This document shows, one piece after another, positions 34,904-46,629 of a stretch of 64,000 nucleotides of DNA. A program made the position numbers and the translations under genes. The stretch covers positions 1,081,001-1,145,000 of the forward strand of contig RHDP01000001.1 in the NCBI GenBank assembly GCA_003725745.1, read 5' to 3'. Source of the stretch: Streptomyces sp. I6. GTDB taxonomy: Bacteria; Actinomycetota; Actinomycetes; Streptomycetales; Streptomycetaceae. The notes under the pieces are model-generated. The model was not told where the DNA came from. It did no database searches and saw only the letters and a list, made by a program, of their open reading frames with translations. Position 1 is the first letter of the stretch. Each line of letters opens with the position of its first letter.

Positions 34904-36018
34904 TCAGCCGAGCAGCGTGTTCAGCTCGACGCCGGCGAGGCCGTGCGCCTCGGCGACCTCCTGGTAGACGACCTGTCCCTCATGGACGTTGAGGCCCTTG
35001 GCCAGCGCGGGGTCACGGCGGAGCGCCTCGGCCCAGCCGTTGTTGGCCAGCGACACGACGTACGGGAGCGTGGCGTTGGTGAGGGCGTTGGTGGAGGTGT
35101 TCGGCACGGCGCCGGGCATGTTGGCGACGCAGTAGAAGACCGACTCGTGGACCCGGAAGGTCGGCTCTGCGTGCGTGGTCGGACGGGAGTCCTCGAAGCA
35201 GCCGCCCTGGTCGATCGCGATGTCGACAAGGACACTTCCCGGCTTCATCCGGGAGACGAGCTCGTTGGTGACCAGCTTCGGGGCCTTGGCGCCGGGGATG
35301 AGCACCGCGCCGATGACGAGGTCGGCGTCGAGGACGGCCTTCTCCAGCTCGAAGGAGTTGGACATGACGGCCTTGACCTTGGTGCCGAAGATCCTGTCGG
35401 CCTCACGCAGCTTGTTGATGTCGCGGTCCAGCAGCGTCACCTCGAAGCCCATGCCCACGGCGATCTGCGTGGCGTTCCAGCCGGAGACCCCGCCGCCGAT
35501 GACGACGGCCTTGGCCGGGGTCACTCCCGGGACGCCGCCCGGCAGCACGCCGCGGCCGCCGGCCGGGCGCATCAGGTGGTAGGCGCCGACCTGCGGGGCC
35601 AGCCGGCCCGCGACCTCGGACATCGGGGCGAGGAGGGGCAGGGAGCGGTTGGGGAGCTCGACCGTCTCGTAGGCGATGGCGGTGGTACCGGACTCGATCA
35701 GCGCGTCCGTGCACTCCTTGGACGCGGCGAGGTGGAGGTAGGTGAAGAGCACCTGGTCCTTGCGCATGCGGTGGTACTCCTCCGCGATGGGCTCCTTGAC
35801 CTTGAGCACCAGGTCGGCGGTGGCCCACACCTCGTCGGCGGTGGGCAGGATCCGCCCGCCCGCGGCGACGAACTCCTCGTCCGTGATCGACGAGCCGACA
35901 CCGGCGTTCGCCTCGATGAACACCTGGTGGCCGTTGCGCACCAGCTCTTGCACGCCGGCGGGGGTGATGGCCACCCGGAACTCGTTGTTCTTGACCTCGC
36001 GGGGATGCCGACCTTCAC
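34904..36018 (-). CDS. ald: Alanine dehydrogenase (frameshifted in this sequence)
   Basis: This is an NAD-dependent enzyme that interconverts L-alanine and pyruvate plus ammonia. The N-terminus KVGIPREVKNNEFRVAITPA appears only after adding one base to the GGGG at 36001-36004; the protein is then exactly 371 residues, the standard length. The NAD-binding motif VVIGGGVSGWNATQIAVGMG, the substrate segment VLFTYLHLAAS with catalytic His, and RPTTHAEPTFRVHESVFYC are all present. I chose GTG 36018 (MKVGIP). A 7-bp palindrome 55 bp upstream may bind an AldR/Lrp-type regulator. Confidence 0.95.
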
Positions 36019-36072
36019 GTCGATCACGGTCCTTGGCTCAGGGGGATTCTGGTGCAGTTCCATAGTTACCCG

Positions 36073-36089
36073 GATACGCCGGGCGTATC
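36073..36089 (-). promoter_or_regulatory. Palindrome GATACGC-N3-GCGTATC upstream of ald
   Basis: A perfect 7-bp inverted repeat centred 63 bp before the ald GTG start. Alanine dehydrogenase genes in actinobacteria are commonly controlled by Lrp/AsnC-type regulators such as AldR, which bind palindromes. No such regulator gene is adjacent, so the assignment is inference. Confidence 0.5.
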
Positions 36090-36179
36090 GGATGGACCGG
36101 GGCGACACCCGGCAGAGCCAGTTTAATGAAGGACTTCCCGCTGTCTAGCCTTGCAAAGTAACTTTCTCCGACGGCAACA

Positions 36180-38331
36180 CTACGGATTTCGTAGGCCGGA
36201 AACATCTTCTCCCAGCAGCCGCTCAGCGGCGGCGCGATGCAGTCCTGCCGCTGCCGCGTCACCGAGACGCTCCAGCGTGTCGGCCAGCCGCAGCTGGAGC
36301 GCGGCCTGGAGCCTCAGGTCCCCGGCCCGGCGCGCCCAGGCCACGGCCTCCTCGCAGGTGCGCAGCGACTCCTCCGGGCGTCCCGCGTACTCCTGGACCC
36401 GGGCCGCCTCGCTCAACGCCCGCGCATGACCCGGCAGATCACCGAGGCGCCGGTATCCGGCCGCGGCCGCCCGCCAGCTGCGCAGCGCCTCCCCGTACCG
36501 CCCGGCGTAGGTGTGCACGCCCCCAGCCGGCCGTACAGCCGTGCCTCGTCGGCCCGCTCCCCCGGGAGAGGCGCTGGGAGAGGGCGCGCCCGTACCAGTC
36601 CGCCGCCCGCTCCCAGTCCCCGAGCTCCTGGTGCGCACCGCCTACGGATTCCATCGCCCGGGCCACGGCGTACGGGTCGTTTCCGCACCGGCCGGCGTCC
36701 AGCGCGGCCCGGTATCGTGCCAGCGCGTCCTCCGTCCGGCCCGTCCGCGCGTCCAGGTCGGCCAGGTTCAGCAGCGCGGCGGCCTGCTCCCGGTGCAGTC
36801 CTCGGCGCACGGCCACATCCAGCACGAGCTGGTGCAGACCGTAGAGCTCGGGCGCGGCCGGCTCCGTGCCGCGGTGCGCGACCAGGGCCCGGACGAGCGC
36901 GGAGATCAGCCGCCGGGCCAGGGTGTCCAGCTCTCCGTCGGCCACCGCGATCCGCGCGGCGGCGACCAGCACGGGCCGGCGCGCCTCCAGCCAGGCCCCG
37001 GCGGCCTCGGCGCCGGGGAACCGCAGGGCACGCGGCAGTCCGGCGATCCTCCTGCGGGCCGCGGAGCCCTCGGGTTCGGTGACGGCGCGGCAGGACTGCA
37101 GCAGCCGTACGGTCCGCTCCAGCATCCGGGCCCGGGCGAGCTGCACCTCCGCGGGCCGCTCCTCCTCCGTCACCAGGGCCCGCAGCAGCGGGGCGAGGCA
37201 GCCGGGCACCTCGTACTGCTCGCCGCCCACCGGCTCGCCGCCCGCCCGCTGTCCGCCCGCACCCTCGCCGCCCGCACCGTCGTTCCCCTCCGCCGCGCCA
37301 CCGGCGGTGTGCAGCAGCCCGAGCGCGGCGAATTCCTCCAGGGCCGAGCGGGCCGCCGAGACCGAGCAGCCGGCCAGGGCGGACGCGATATGCGCGTCCG
37401 CCCGTCCGGCGGGAGCGAGGGCGAGCAGCCGCAGCAGCCGCGCCGCGGACTGCGGGAGCGAGTCGTGGACCAGCCGGAAGGCCCGGGCCAGCGGCCGGGC
37501 GCCGACGGGTGCCTCCGGGTCGTCGGACTGCCCGTGCAGCTGCTTGGTCGCGTCGGCGACCGAGGTCTGGGGGCGGGCCGCCAGCCAGCCGCCGACCAGC
37601 ATCATCGCGGCGGGCTGCCCGCCGCACTCCTCGACCAGCGACTCGGCGGCCTGCGGGTCGACGGTGACCCGCACCGAGCCGGTGAACCGGCTCAGCAGCT
37701 CGATCGCCGACTTGGCGTCCATGCCGCCGATCGTGCACGGCCGCACATCGGGGATCCCGGTGAGCGGCCCCTGGGAGACGGCGACGACCAGGCACTCCGG
37801 GTTGTCCGGCAGCAGGGGGTCCACCTGCTCCGCGTCGGCCGCGTCGTCCAGCACGAGCACGCACCGCCGCACGGCGAGCGCCTCGCGGACCATCTCGGTG
37901 AGCACGTCCTCGTCGGCACCGGCCGGTGCGGTGGCACCGAGCGCCTCCAGGAGTCCGCGCGCGGTGCGGTCGCCGGGGACGGGTTCGCCGCCCGGCTCGG
38001 TGAGCCTGGCCCACAGCACCCCGTCCGGGTACTCGTCCGCCAGTCGCCGGGTCAGTTCCGCGGCGAGCGCCGTCCTGCCCGAGCCGGGCCGTCCGGCGAC
38101 GAGCAGCACCCGGGCGCGAGGCGCCTTGCGCCCGGAGATCGTGTCCAGACCGGCCCGCTCGATGTCGGCCCGCAGCGCCCTCAACTCCCGCTGGCGCCCG
38201 ATGAATCGCCCACCCACGGCGCCAACGATCCCATGACCGGTCCGTTCCTCAGGCACGGGCCCTGCCTGCGACGGGCGGTTCTCGGACGAGGGCTCCTCGA
38301 AGTCCACCGCCTGATCCGTCACGGGCGCCAC
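36180..38331 (-). CDS. NB-ARC-like ATPase with TPR repeats (two frameshifts in this sequence)
   Basis: The protein starts near 38331 and opens with a STAND/NB-ARC-type NTPase: VLLVAGRPGSGRTALAAELT is the P-loop, with Arg in place of the usual Lys, and RRCVLVLDDAADAEQVDPLL the Walker B. A winged-helix region and a helical half follow, with TPR-like repeats at the C-terminus (AAALLNLADLDARTGRTEDA; AGRYGEALRSWRAAAAGYRR). C runs at 36559-36563 and 36520-36524 each lack one base; restoring both gives 717 residues. There is no DNA-binding domain, so it differs from SARP-type regulators. It may be a signalling switch or chaperone-like sensor; its target is unknown. Confidence 0.75.
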
Positions 38332-38576
38332 GCTCCCCAGTCCGTCACCGTACGAGCCGAGCCCGCACCGGGTGCCCGGGCGGGCGCTCCGAGCGTAGTT
38401 CAGGCACCGCGCCGAACCGGGGAGAGCGCGGCGGCGCGCGGCGGGAGTATCCCTCGACCGGATGAGCGGATGGTCACACCAGCCCTGGTCCGGGGCCGTG
38501 ACAGCGCGCCTCCCCCGGGGTCAGGGACGACCGGGGCGCCGGTGGCCCCGCCCGGGCCACCGCGGCGGGCGGGGGC

Positions 38577-39203
38577 TCAGGCCTCGAACGGGCGGGCCGG
38601 CCAGGGCGCCTCGGCGGGGCGGAGGGAGTCCGGTCCGTCGCCCGCGAGCGCCGCGCTGAGCGACAGGACGCCGACCACCAGGCAGGTGTTGTGGAGGTCG
38701 CCGGCGAGCACGCCGCGCACGAGGTCCCCGAGCGGGACACGGGCCAGTTCCATGTCCGCCTCCTCTTCGGAGACCTGGAAGCGCTCGCCCTCCACCTCGG
38801 ACAGATCACGGGCCAGGAAGATCCGCACGGCCTCGTCGCAGCCGCCCGGCGTGGTGTACACGTCCGCGAGGACGCGCCAGTCGACGGCCTTGACGTGGGC
38901 CTCCTCGTACAGCTCGCGCTGGGCCGCGGTCAGCGGGTTCTCGCCGGGGACGTCGAGGAGCCCGGCCGGGATCTCCCAGAGCTTCTGCCGCACGGGGTGC
39001 CGGTACTGGCGCAGCACCAGCACCCGGCCCTCCTCGTCGAGCGCGACCACCGCCACCGACCCCGGGTGCACCTGGTAGTCGCGGCGTGCGACCGAGCCGT
39101 CGGGCATGACCACGTCGTCGGTGCGGACACTCGTCTTGTTGCCCCTGAACGGCGTCGCGGTGGCGGTGACCCGCCATTCCTCGGGGGTGTCCTTGATGGT
39201 CAT
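38577..39203 (-). CDS. Nudix hydrolase, ADP-ribose pyrophosphatase type
   Basis: The 208-residue enzyme has an N-terminal beta domain (VRTDDVVMPDGSVARRDYQV) and a Nudix box G-x5-E-x7-REL-x-EE (GLLDVPGENPLTAAQREL followed by YEEA). The RQYRHPVRQKLWEIPAGLLD segment is typical of ADP-ribose pyrophosphatases, which split ADP-ribose into AMP and ribose 5-phosphate. It lies 78 bp upstream of rather than inside the pyrG frame and has the same neighbour, pyrG, as in M. tuberculosis. The start is at ATG 39203. Confidence 0.92.
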   Translation of the reverse strand: MTIKDTPEEWRVTATATPFRGNKTSVRTDDVVMPDGSVARRDYQVHPGSVAVVALDEEGRVLVLRQYRHPVRQKLWEIPAGLLDVPGENPLTAAQRELYEEAHVKAVDWRVLADVYTTPGGCDEAVRIFLARDLSEVEGERFQVSEEEADMELARVPLGDLVRGVLAGDLHNTCLVVGVLSLSAALAGDGPDSLRPAEAPWPARPFEA

Positions 39204-39281
39204 GTGCGTCCTCCCATAACGCCGGAACCGGGACGCGGAACGTGTTCCGTCCCCGCCCCGGCCACCGTAACGCCCTTCGCC

Positions 39282-40967
<1,686 letters not shown>

Positions 40968-41448
40968 GGCCAAGAGGGGGCTCCCGTGGTCGCGAGGTGT
41001 TTCGTGCGCAACGGCGCCCCACGGGGAGAATCCGGGGATCACCAGGAGTGCCGTCGCTGCGGTTCGGGGGCCGCCGTCCCTAGCGGGGGCACCACCGGTC
41101 CACGGGCTACCAGGGTATCAGCGCCCCGGGGAGACTGCTCCCGGCCACACGGGGCATGATGGCCTTCAACGGGCTCCACCGGGGCCAACCGGGCGCTCAC
41201 CCGTTCGGCCGCGATGCATTGTCGAGAGCGTCGCGCGGATCACCGGGGTGCGTCGTATCCTGCTCGGACACTTGATTCGGATTATCGCTGCCGAGCCAGG
41301 CCGGTGAACGGCACCACCCCCGCCTTTACCTCACAGTTTCGCCTGGGTGGGACACCCTTCCCGGAGCGAGCTCGTCATCGACCGAATGACACCCTTGACC
41401 GCAGTAAGTGCCACGCTGGGCGACGTGGCTGTTCGACTGGAGATCCAC
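40968..41448. other. Divergent intergenic region between pyrG and the GH15 gene
   Basis: This 481-bp region has no supported gene. An ATG at 41386 is in frame with the GH15 gene and could extend it by 21 codons, but GTG 41449 has the better ribosome binding site. The AT-richer part around 41250-41420 is the probable promoter area. Confidence 0.5.
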
Positions 41449-43250
41449 GTGGCCGGGCGCATCGAGGACTACGCACTCATCGGAGACATGCAGACCGCTG
41501 CCCTGGTCTGCCGGGACGGCACGGTCGACTGGCTGTGCCTTCCCCGCTTCGACTCGCATGCCGTCTTCGCAGGTCTTCTCGGCACCGAGGAGCACGGATT
41601 CTGGCGCCTGGGGCCGGCGTACCCGGCGGACGCGGAGCCTCCGGCGGCCAGCCGCCGGCGCTACCGGGGCGACTCCCTCGTCCTGGAGTCCGAGTGGGAC
41701 ACCCCCGCGGCACGGTACGTGTGACGGATTTCATGCCGCCCCGGGACGGCGCACCCCAGCTCATCCGGATCGTGGAGGGCGTCAGCGGGCGGGTGCCCAT
41801 GCGGTCGGCCCTGCGGATGCGGTTCAGCTACGGCCGGGTCGTGCCCTGGGTGCACAAGGTGGACAACCGCACGGTCGCCGTCGCGGGCCCCGACTCCGTG
41901 TGGCTGGACACCCCCGCCGACACCTACGGCAGGGACCTGACCACCTACTCCGACTTCACGGTCTCCCCCGGCGAACGGCTCGCGTTCACCATCAGCTGGC
42001 AGCCGTCCCACCACCAGCCGCCCGCGCTGCCCGACCCCGAGGGCTCGCTGGAGGCCACCGAGGAGTTCTGGCGCGAGTGGGTCGAGCACTGCACCTACCA
42101 CGGCCCCTACCGGGAGTCGGTGGTCCGCTCGCTGATCACGCTGAAGGCCCTCACCTACGCGCCGACCGGCGGCATCGTCGCCGCGCCCACCACCTCGCTG
42201 CCCGAGGAGATCGGCGGCGTCCGGAACTGGGACTACCGCTACACCTGGCTGCGCGACGCCGCCATCACCCTCTCCTCGCTGCTGCGCACCGGCTACCGGG
42301 AGGAGGCCCGGGCCTGGCGGGAGTGGCTGCTGCGCGCCGTCGCCGGCGACCCGGAGAACCTGCAGATCATGTACGGCATCGCCGGTGAGCGGGAACTCGG
42401 CGAGGCGGAACTGGACTGGCTGCCCGGCTACGAGGGCTCCGCGCCGGTACGGGTCGGCAACGGCGCGGCGAACCAGCTCCAGCTCGACGTCTACGGCGAG
42501 GTCACCGAGGCCCTGCACCTGGCCCATATGACGGGTCTGTCCCGCAACGACTACGCCTCGGTGCTCCAGCTGAAACTGATCCGGTACCTGGAGGACCACT
42601 GGGACCAGCCCGACGAGGGCATCTGGGAGGTCCGCGGTCCGCGCCGGCACTTCGTCCACTCCAAGGTGATGGCGTGGGTCGCCGTAGACCGCACGATCAA
42701 GCTGATCGAGTCGGGCGACGCTGACGGCCCGCTGGAGCGCTGGCGCGAACTGCGCGACGAGATCCACCGGGACGTCTGCGAGAAGGGCTACGACAAGGAG
42801 CGCAACACCTTCACGCAGTCCTACGGGTCCAAGGAACTCGACGCGGCGCTGCTGCTCATCCCGCAGATGGGCTTCCTGCCGCCGGACGACAAGCGCGTCA
42901 TCGGCACCATCGAGGCGATCCAGCGGGAGCTGTCCACGCCGGACGGCTTCGTGCTGCGCTACCCGACGGCGGGCGACGAGGCCGGCGTCGACGGACTCGA
43001 GGGCGACGAGGGGGCCTTCCTCGCCTGCTCGTTCTGGCTCGCGGACGACCTGGCGATGATCGGGCGCGTGGACGAGGCACGCCGGCTGTTCGAGAAGCTG
43101 CTGTCGCTGCGGAACGACCTCGGGCTGCTCGCCGAGGAGTGGGACCCGAGGCTGCAGCGCCAGGTGGGCAACTTCCCGCAGGCGTTCAGCCACGTCCCGC
43201 TGATCGACACCGCGCTGCGGCTCACCGCGTCCGGCGCGTACGGCGGCTGA
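41449..43250 (+). CDS. Glycoside hydrolase family 15 protein, glucoamylase/trehalase-like (frameshifted in this sequence)
   Basis: The start is GTG 41449 (AGRIEDYALIGDMQTAALVC) with GGAG six bases upstream. An N-terminal beta domain precedes an alpha/alpha toroid with VRNWDYRYTWLRDAAITLSS and, near the end, LLAEEWDPRLQRQVGNFPQA, the regions holding the two catalytic Glu of GH15. The frame breaks at the C run 41702-41706; one extra C gives 600 residues. Actinobacterial GH15 proteins of this type include trehalases and alpha-glucan hydrolases, and there is no signal peptide, so an intracellular role with trehalose or glycogen fragments is likely. Confidence 0.88.
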
Positions 43251-43296
43251 GGGCCCGCGCCCTTCGCCGTGGACGGCCGAGGCCCGGCCCCCTTTC

Positions 43297-43339
43297 GCGG
43301 ATGTGCGCGATGCGCGGATGTGCGGATGTGCGCGGCGGG
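43297..43339. repeat. Short repeats of GCGGATGTGC upstream of the flavoenzyme gene
   Basis: GCGGATGTGC recurs in overlapping fashion (43297, 43314 and a shortened copy at 43323) just upstream of the BBE-type oxidoreductase gene, about 55 bp before its start. It may be a regulator site or chance low-complexity sequence. Confidence 0.4.
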
Positions 43340-43392
43340 ACCGCTCGTACCTACGATGAGAAGGTCCTGTTCGCGCCCCGGAAGGGGGCATC

Positions 43393-44775
43393 ATGGCGCC
43401 CCAGCCGTTGGCGGAGCCGGCCCTGGCGGGACTCCGCGACTCCCTGGCCGGTGAGGCCATCACCCCGGGCGACACCGGTTACGACGAGGCCCGGGCGCTC
43501 TTCAACGCGATGATCGACCGGCGGCCCTCGGTGATCGTCCAGTGCGAGTCGGCCGCCGACGTCGCCGCGGCGGTCCGGTTCGCCCGGGAGCACGACCTCG
43601 AGCTCGCCGTCCGCGGCGGCGGCCACGGCGTCGCGGGGCTGGCGGCCACCGACGGCGGCCTCGTGGTCGACCTGCGGCGGATGCACGCCGTCGCGGTGGA
43701 CCCGGACGCCCGAACCGCCCGCGTCGGCGGCGGAGCCACCATGAGCGACCTGGACCGGGCCACCCAGCCGTACGCACTGGCGACCACGGGCGGACGGGCC
43801 TCCACCACCGGGCTGGGCGGCTTCGTGCTGGGCGGTGGATCGGGCTGGCTGGAGCGGAAGTTCGGCCTCGCCTGCGACAACCTGGTCGCCGTGGACCTGG
43901 TGACGGCCGACGGCGCCGAGGTGCACGCGAGCGAGGAGGAGAACCCGGAGCTGTTCTGGGCGCTGCACGGCGGCGGAGGGAACTTCGGCGTGGCCACGTC
44001 CCTGACGCTGCGGCTGCATCCGCTGCCCGCCATGTCCGTCGCGTTCCTGTTCTTCCCGGCGGAGCGCGGGGCCGAGGTGCTCCCCGTGTACCGGGAGGTG
44101 CTGGAGTCCGCGCCCGACGAGACGGGTGGCGGCTTCATCTACCTCACCGGCCCGCCCGAGGACTTCATGCCCGAGCACCTGGTGGGGCGGGCCGTGGCCC
44201 TGGTGCTGGTGACACACGCAGGCCCGGAGCCGGAGCTGCGCAGGGCCGCGGCGCCGCTGCTCCGCCTCGGCCATGAGGCCGAGATCCTGGAGGAGCTTCC
44301 GTACGCCGAACTCCAGTGCATGATCGACGACCCGCCCGGGCTGCGGAACTACTGGTCGGCGGAGTACCTGCGGGCCCTGCCCGACCCGGCGGTGGACGTC
44401 TTCTGCGCCCGCGCCGACAGCATGATCGTGCCGTCGAACACCCAGCACATCCTGTTCCCGATGGGCGGGGCGCTGCGCCGGGGCGACTCCGCGTGGCCGC
44501 TGCCGTGGCGCACCGCGCAGTGGGTACTGCACCCCTTCGCCATCTGGGAGGACCCGGCCGACGACGAGCGCGGCCGGCAGTGGGTGCGCGACGCCCGGAC
44601 CGATGTGAAGCCCTGGTCCGTCGGCCAGGTGTACCTGAACTTCATCGGCGACGAGGGCCGGGAGCGGGTGATGGCCGGATTCGGCACCGAGAACTACCGG
44701 CGGCTCGCCGGCGTGAAGGCCGCCTACGATCCCGACAACGTGTTCCGGCTGAACCACAACATCAAGCCGGGCTGA
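43393..44775 (+). CDS. FAD-binding (berberine bridge enzyme-like) oxidoreductase
   Basis: The 460-residue flavoprotein starts at ATG 43393. The PCMH-type FAD domain shows ELAVRGGGHGVAGLAATDGG, with the His used for covalent flavin attachment, and KFGLACDNLVAVDLV, with the Cys that makes a second bond in bicovalent members. The C-terminal BBE segment NYRRLAGVKAAYDPDNVFRL ends the protein. These enzymes oxidise sugars, alcohols or secondary metabolites using oxygen. There is no signal peptide. The PucR-type regulator directly downstream (41-bp gap, same strand) may control it. Confidence 0.9.
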   Translation: MAPQPLAEPALAGLRDSLAGEAITPGDTGYDEARALFNAMIDRRPSVIVQCESAADVAAAVRFAREHDLELAVRGGGHGVAGLAATDGGLVVDLRRMHAVAVDPDARTARVGGGATMSDLDRATQPYALATTGGRASTTGLGGFVLGGGSGWLERKFGLACDNLVAVDLVTADGAEVHASEEENPELFWALHGGGGNFGVATSLTLRLHPLPAMSVAFLFFPAERGAEVLPVYREVLESAPDETGGGFIYLTGPPEDFMPEHLVGRAVALVLVTHAGPEPELRRAAAPLLRLGHEAEILEELPYAELQCMIDDPPGLRNYWSAEYLRALPDPAVDVFCARADSMIVPSNTQHILFPMGGALRRGDSAWPLPWRTAQWVLHPFAIWEDPADDERGRQWVRDARTDVKPWSVGQVYLNFIGDEGRERVMAGFGTENYRRLAGVKAAYDPDNVFRLNHNIKPG

Positions 44776-44815
44776 CAGTTGTCCTTCGAAGTTTCGCCCA
44801 GGTAGCGTCCCGGCA

Positions 44816-46452
44816 ATGGAAACACAGGGCGGGATCACCGTGCAGCGGGCGCTCGAACTGCCCGCGCTGCGCGGTGGGCTTCCGGAGGTCGTCGCCGGAG
44901 CCGACCGGCTGAGCCGCACGGTGCGCTGGGTGCACGCGGGCGAGGTGCCCAACATCGCCTCACTGCTCAAGGGCGGCGAACTGCTGCTGACCACGGGACT
45001 CGGGCTGGGTACCCGGCCCGCGGAGCAGCGGGCCTTCGTGCACCGGCTGGCGGACCGCGGGATCGCGGCGCTGGTCGTGGAACTCGGCCCGCGCTTCACC
45101 CGGCTGCCCGCCGGCATCGTCGAGGCGGCCAGGGCGGCCGGACTACCGCTGATCCAGCTCCATCGTGAGGTCCCCTTCGTCTCGGTGACCGAGGAGGTCC
45201 ACACCGAGATCGTCAACGGGCACTACGCGCTGCTGCAGCAGGCGGAGGAGGTGTACCGGCAGTGCACCCGGGCTCTCCTCGAAGGCGGCGGTATCCCCCA
45301 GGTGCTGCGCGTCCTGGCCGACTTCACCGCCAACCCGCTGTTCCTGGAGACCGCCGACGGGCGGCTGCTGTACGCGGCGGGCACCGGCACCGGCCCGGCC
45401 GCCGCCGATCCGCTCCAGGTGTGGGAGGGGCTGCGCGGCCGGCGGTCGGCACGGGACGAGGGGCCGCCGTCCGGGTCGGTCCTCGTGGACGTGCCGGGCG
45501 GAGGGCACGGCGCCGGGGCGGTACGGGCGCGGCTCGTGCTGCTCGCCGTGTCCGGGCCGCTCCTTCCGGTGCACCGGATGGCGGCCGAACGCGCGGCGGG
45601 GTGCTCGCGGTCGTGCTGATGCAGGCCCGGCAGGAGGAGGAGCTGGCGGCACGCGGCCGCGGGGACTTCCTCACCGACCTCGCAGAGGGCCGCATCGCTG
45701 CGGACGACGCACCCGCCCAGGCGAAGGTCCTGGGCTTCCGGCCCGGTGACGGCCCGCTGCTGCCGGTGGTGATGCGGCTCGCCCCCGAGCCGTCCCCGTC
45801 CGGCAACTGGGCGCTGCTGGCGCGGGCGGTGCTGGAGGAGCTGGCGTCCGTCGGTGTGCCCGCGCTGCTCGGAGTGCGCCCCGTCGAGGGGCGGGTGCCG
45901 CTGCTGCTCGGGCTGCGCTCGGAGCAGGAGCGTACGGCGGTGGCCGACCGGGTCGCGGCGGCCCTGCGGGCCGGCCTGGAACGATCCGGTATGGCCGGTC
46001 CCGCACGGGCCGGGGCCCATCCGCCGGTGGTCGTCGTCGGTGTGCCGGGCGGCTGGGCGGCGGCGTCGGCGGGGCTGCGGCACGCCGCGGAGACCGCGAC
46101 TGCGGCACAGGGGCTGCCCGACCGTCCGTGGTACGACGCCCGCCGGCTCGACATCGACCTGCTGCTGTGGCGGCTGCGGGACCACCCCGACCTGGCGGCG
46201 TTCGTGGACCGCGCGGTCGGCCCGCTCCTGGAGCACGACCGCACCTCCCGACCGGCATTGCTGCCCACCCTGGCGACGTTCCTCGCCCACGCGGGCCGCA
46301 AGGCGGAGACGGCCCGCGAACTCCATCTCAACCGCCAGACCCTCTACAACCGGCTGGCCCGCATCTCCGAACTCCTCGGCACGGACCTGGACGACCCCCA
46401 GACGGTCCTGGCCCTCTCCCTGGCCCTGCGCGCCCGCCGCCACACGCCGTGA
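44816..46452 (+). CDS. PucR-family transcriptional regulator (frameshifted in this sequence)
   Basis: The start at ATG 44816 opens the PucR N-terminal domain (ITVQRALELPALRGGLPEVV, SLLKGGELLLTTGLGLGT). The C-terminal PucR helix-turn-helix is AETARELHLNRQTLYNRLAR. A GGDEF-like central region lies between. Translation breaks at the G run 45598-45601; one added G joins AAERAAG to VLAVVLMQARQEEELAARGR, giving a 545-residue protein. PucR regulators control catabolism of purines and other nitrogen compounds. The neighbouring flavoenzyme is the nearest candidate target. Confidence 0.88.
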
Positions 46453-46460
46453 GAGGCCAG

Positions 46461-46496
46461 GGCGTCCCTCCCGGGCCCGGGCCCGGGAGGGACGCC
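46461..46496. terminator. 16-bp perfect hairpin terminator
   Basis: GGCGTCCCTCCCGGGC and its exact complement flank a CCGG loop. It starts nine bases after the PucR stop and lies between two convergent genes, so it can stop transcripts from both directions. Confidence 0.85.
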
Positions 46497-46629
46497 GCCG
46501 GGCAGCCGGCCGTGCGCGTCCGCCGGAGGGACGGCCCGGGCCGGACCGGCCGGGCGACGCGGGCCGCGGACACCGCGGCGGGACCTCCCCGAACCGGGGA
46601 AGCCGGCAGCCCCGGCCCGCCGTCCCCCG

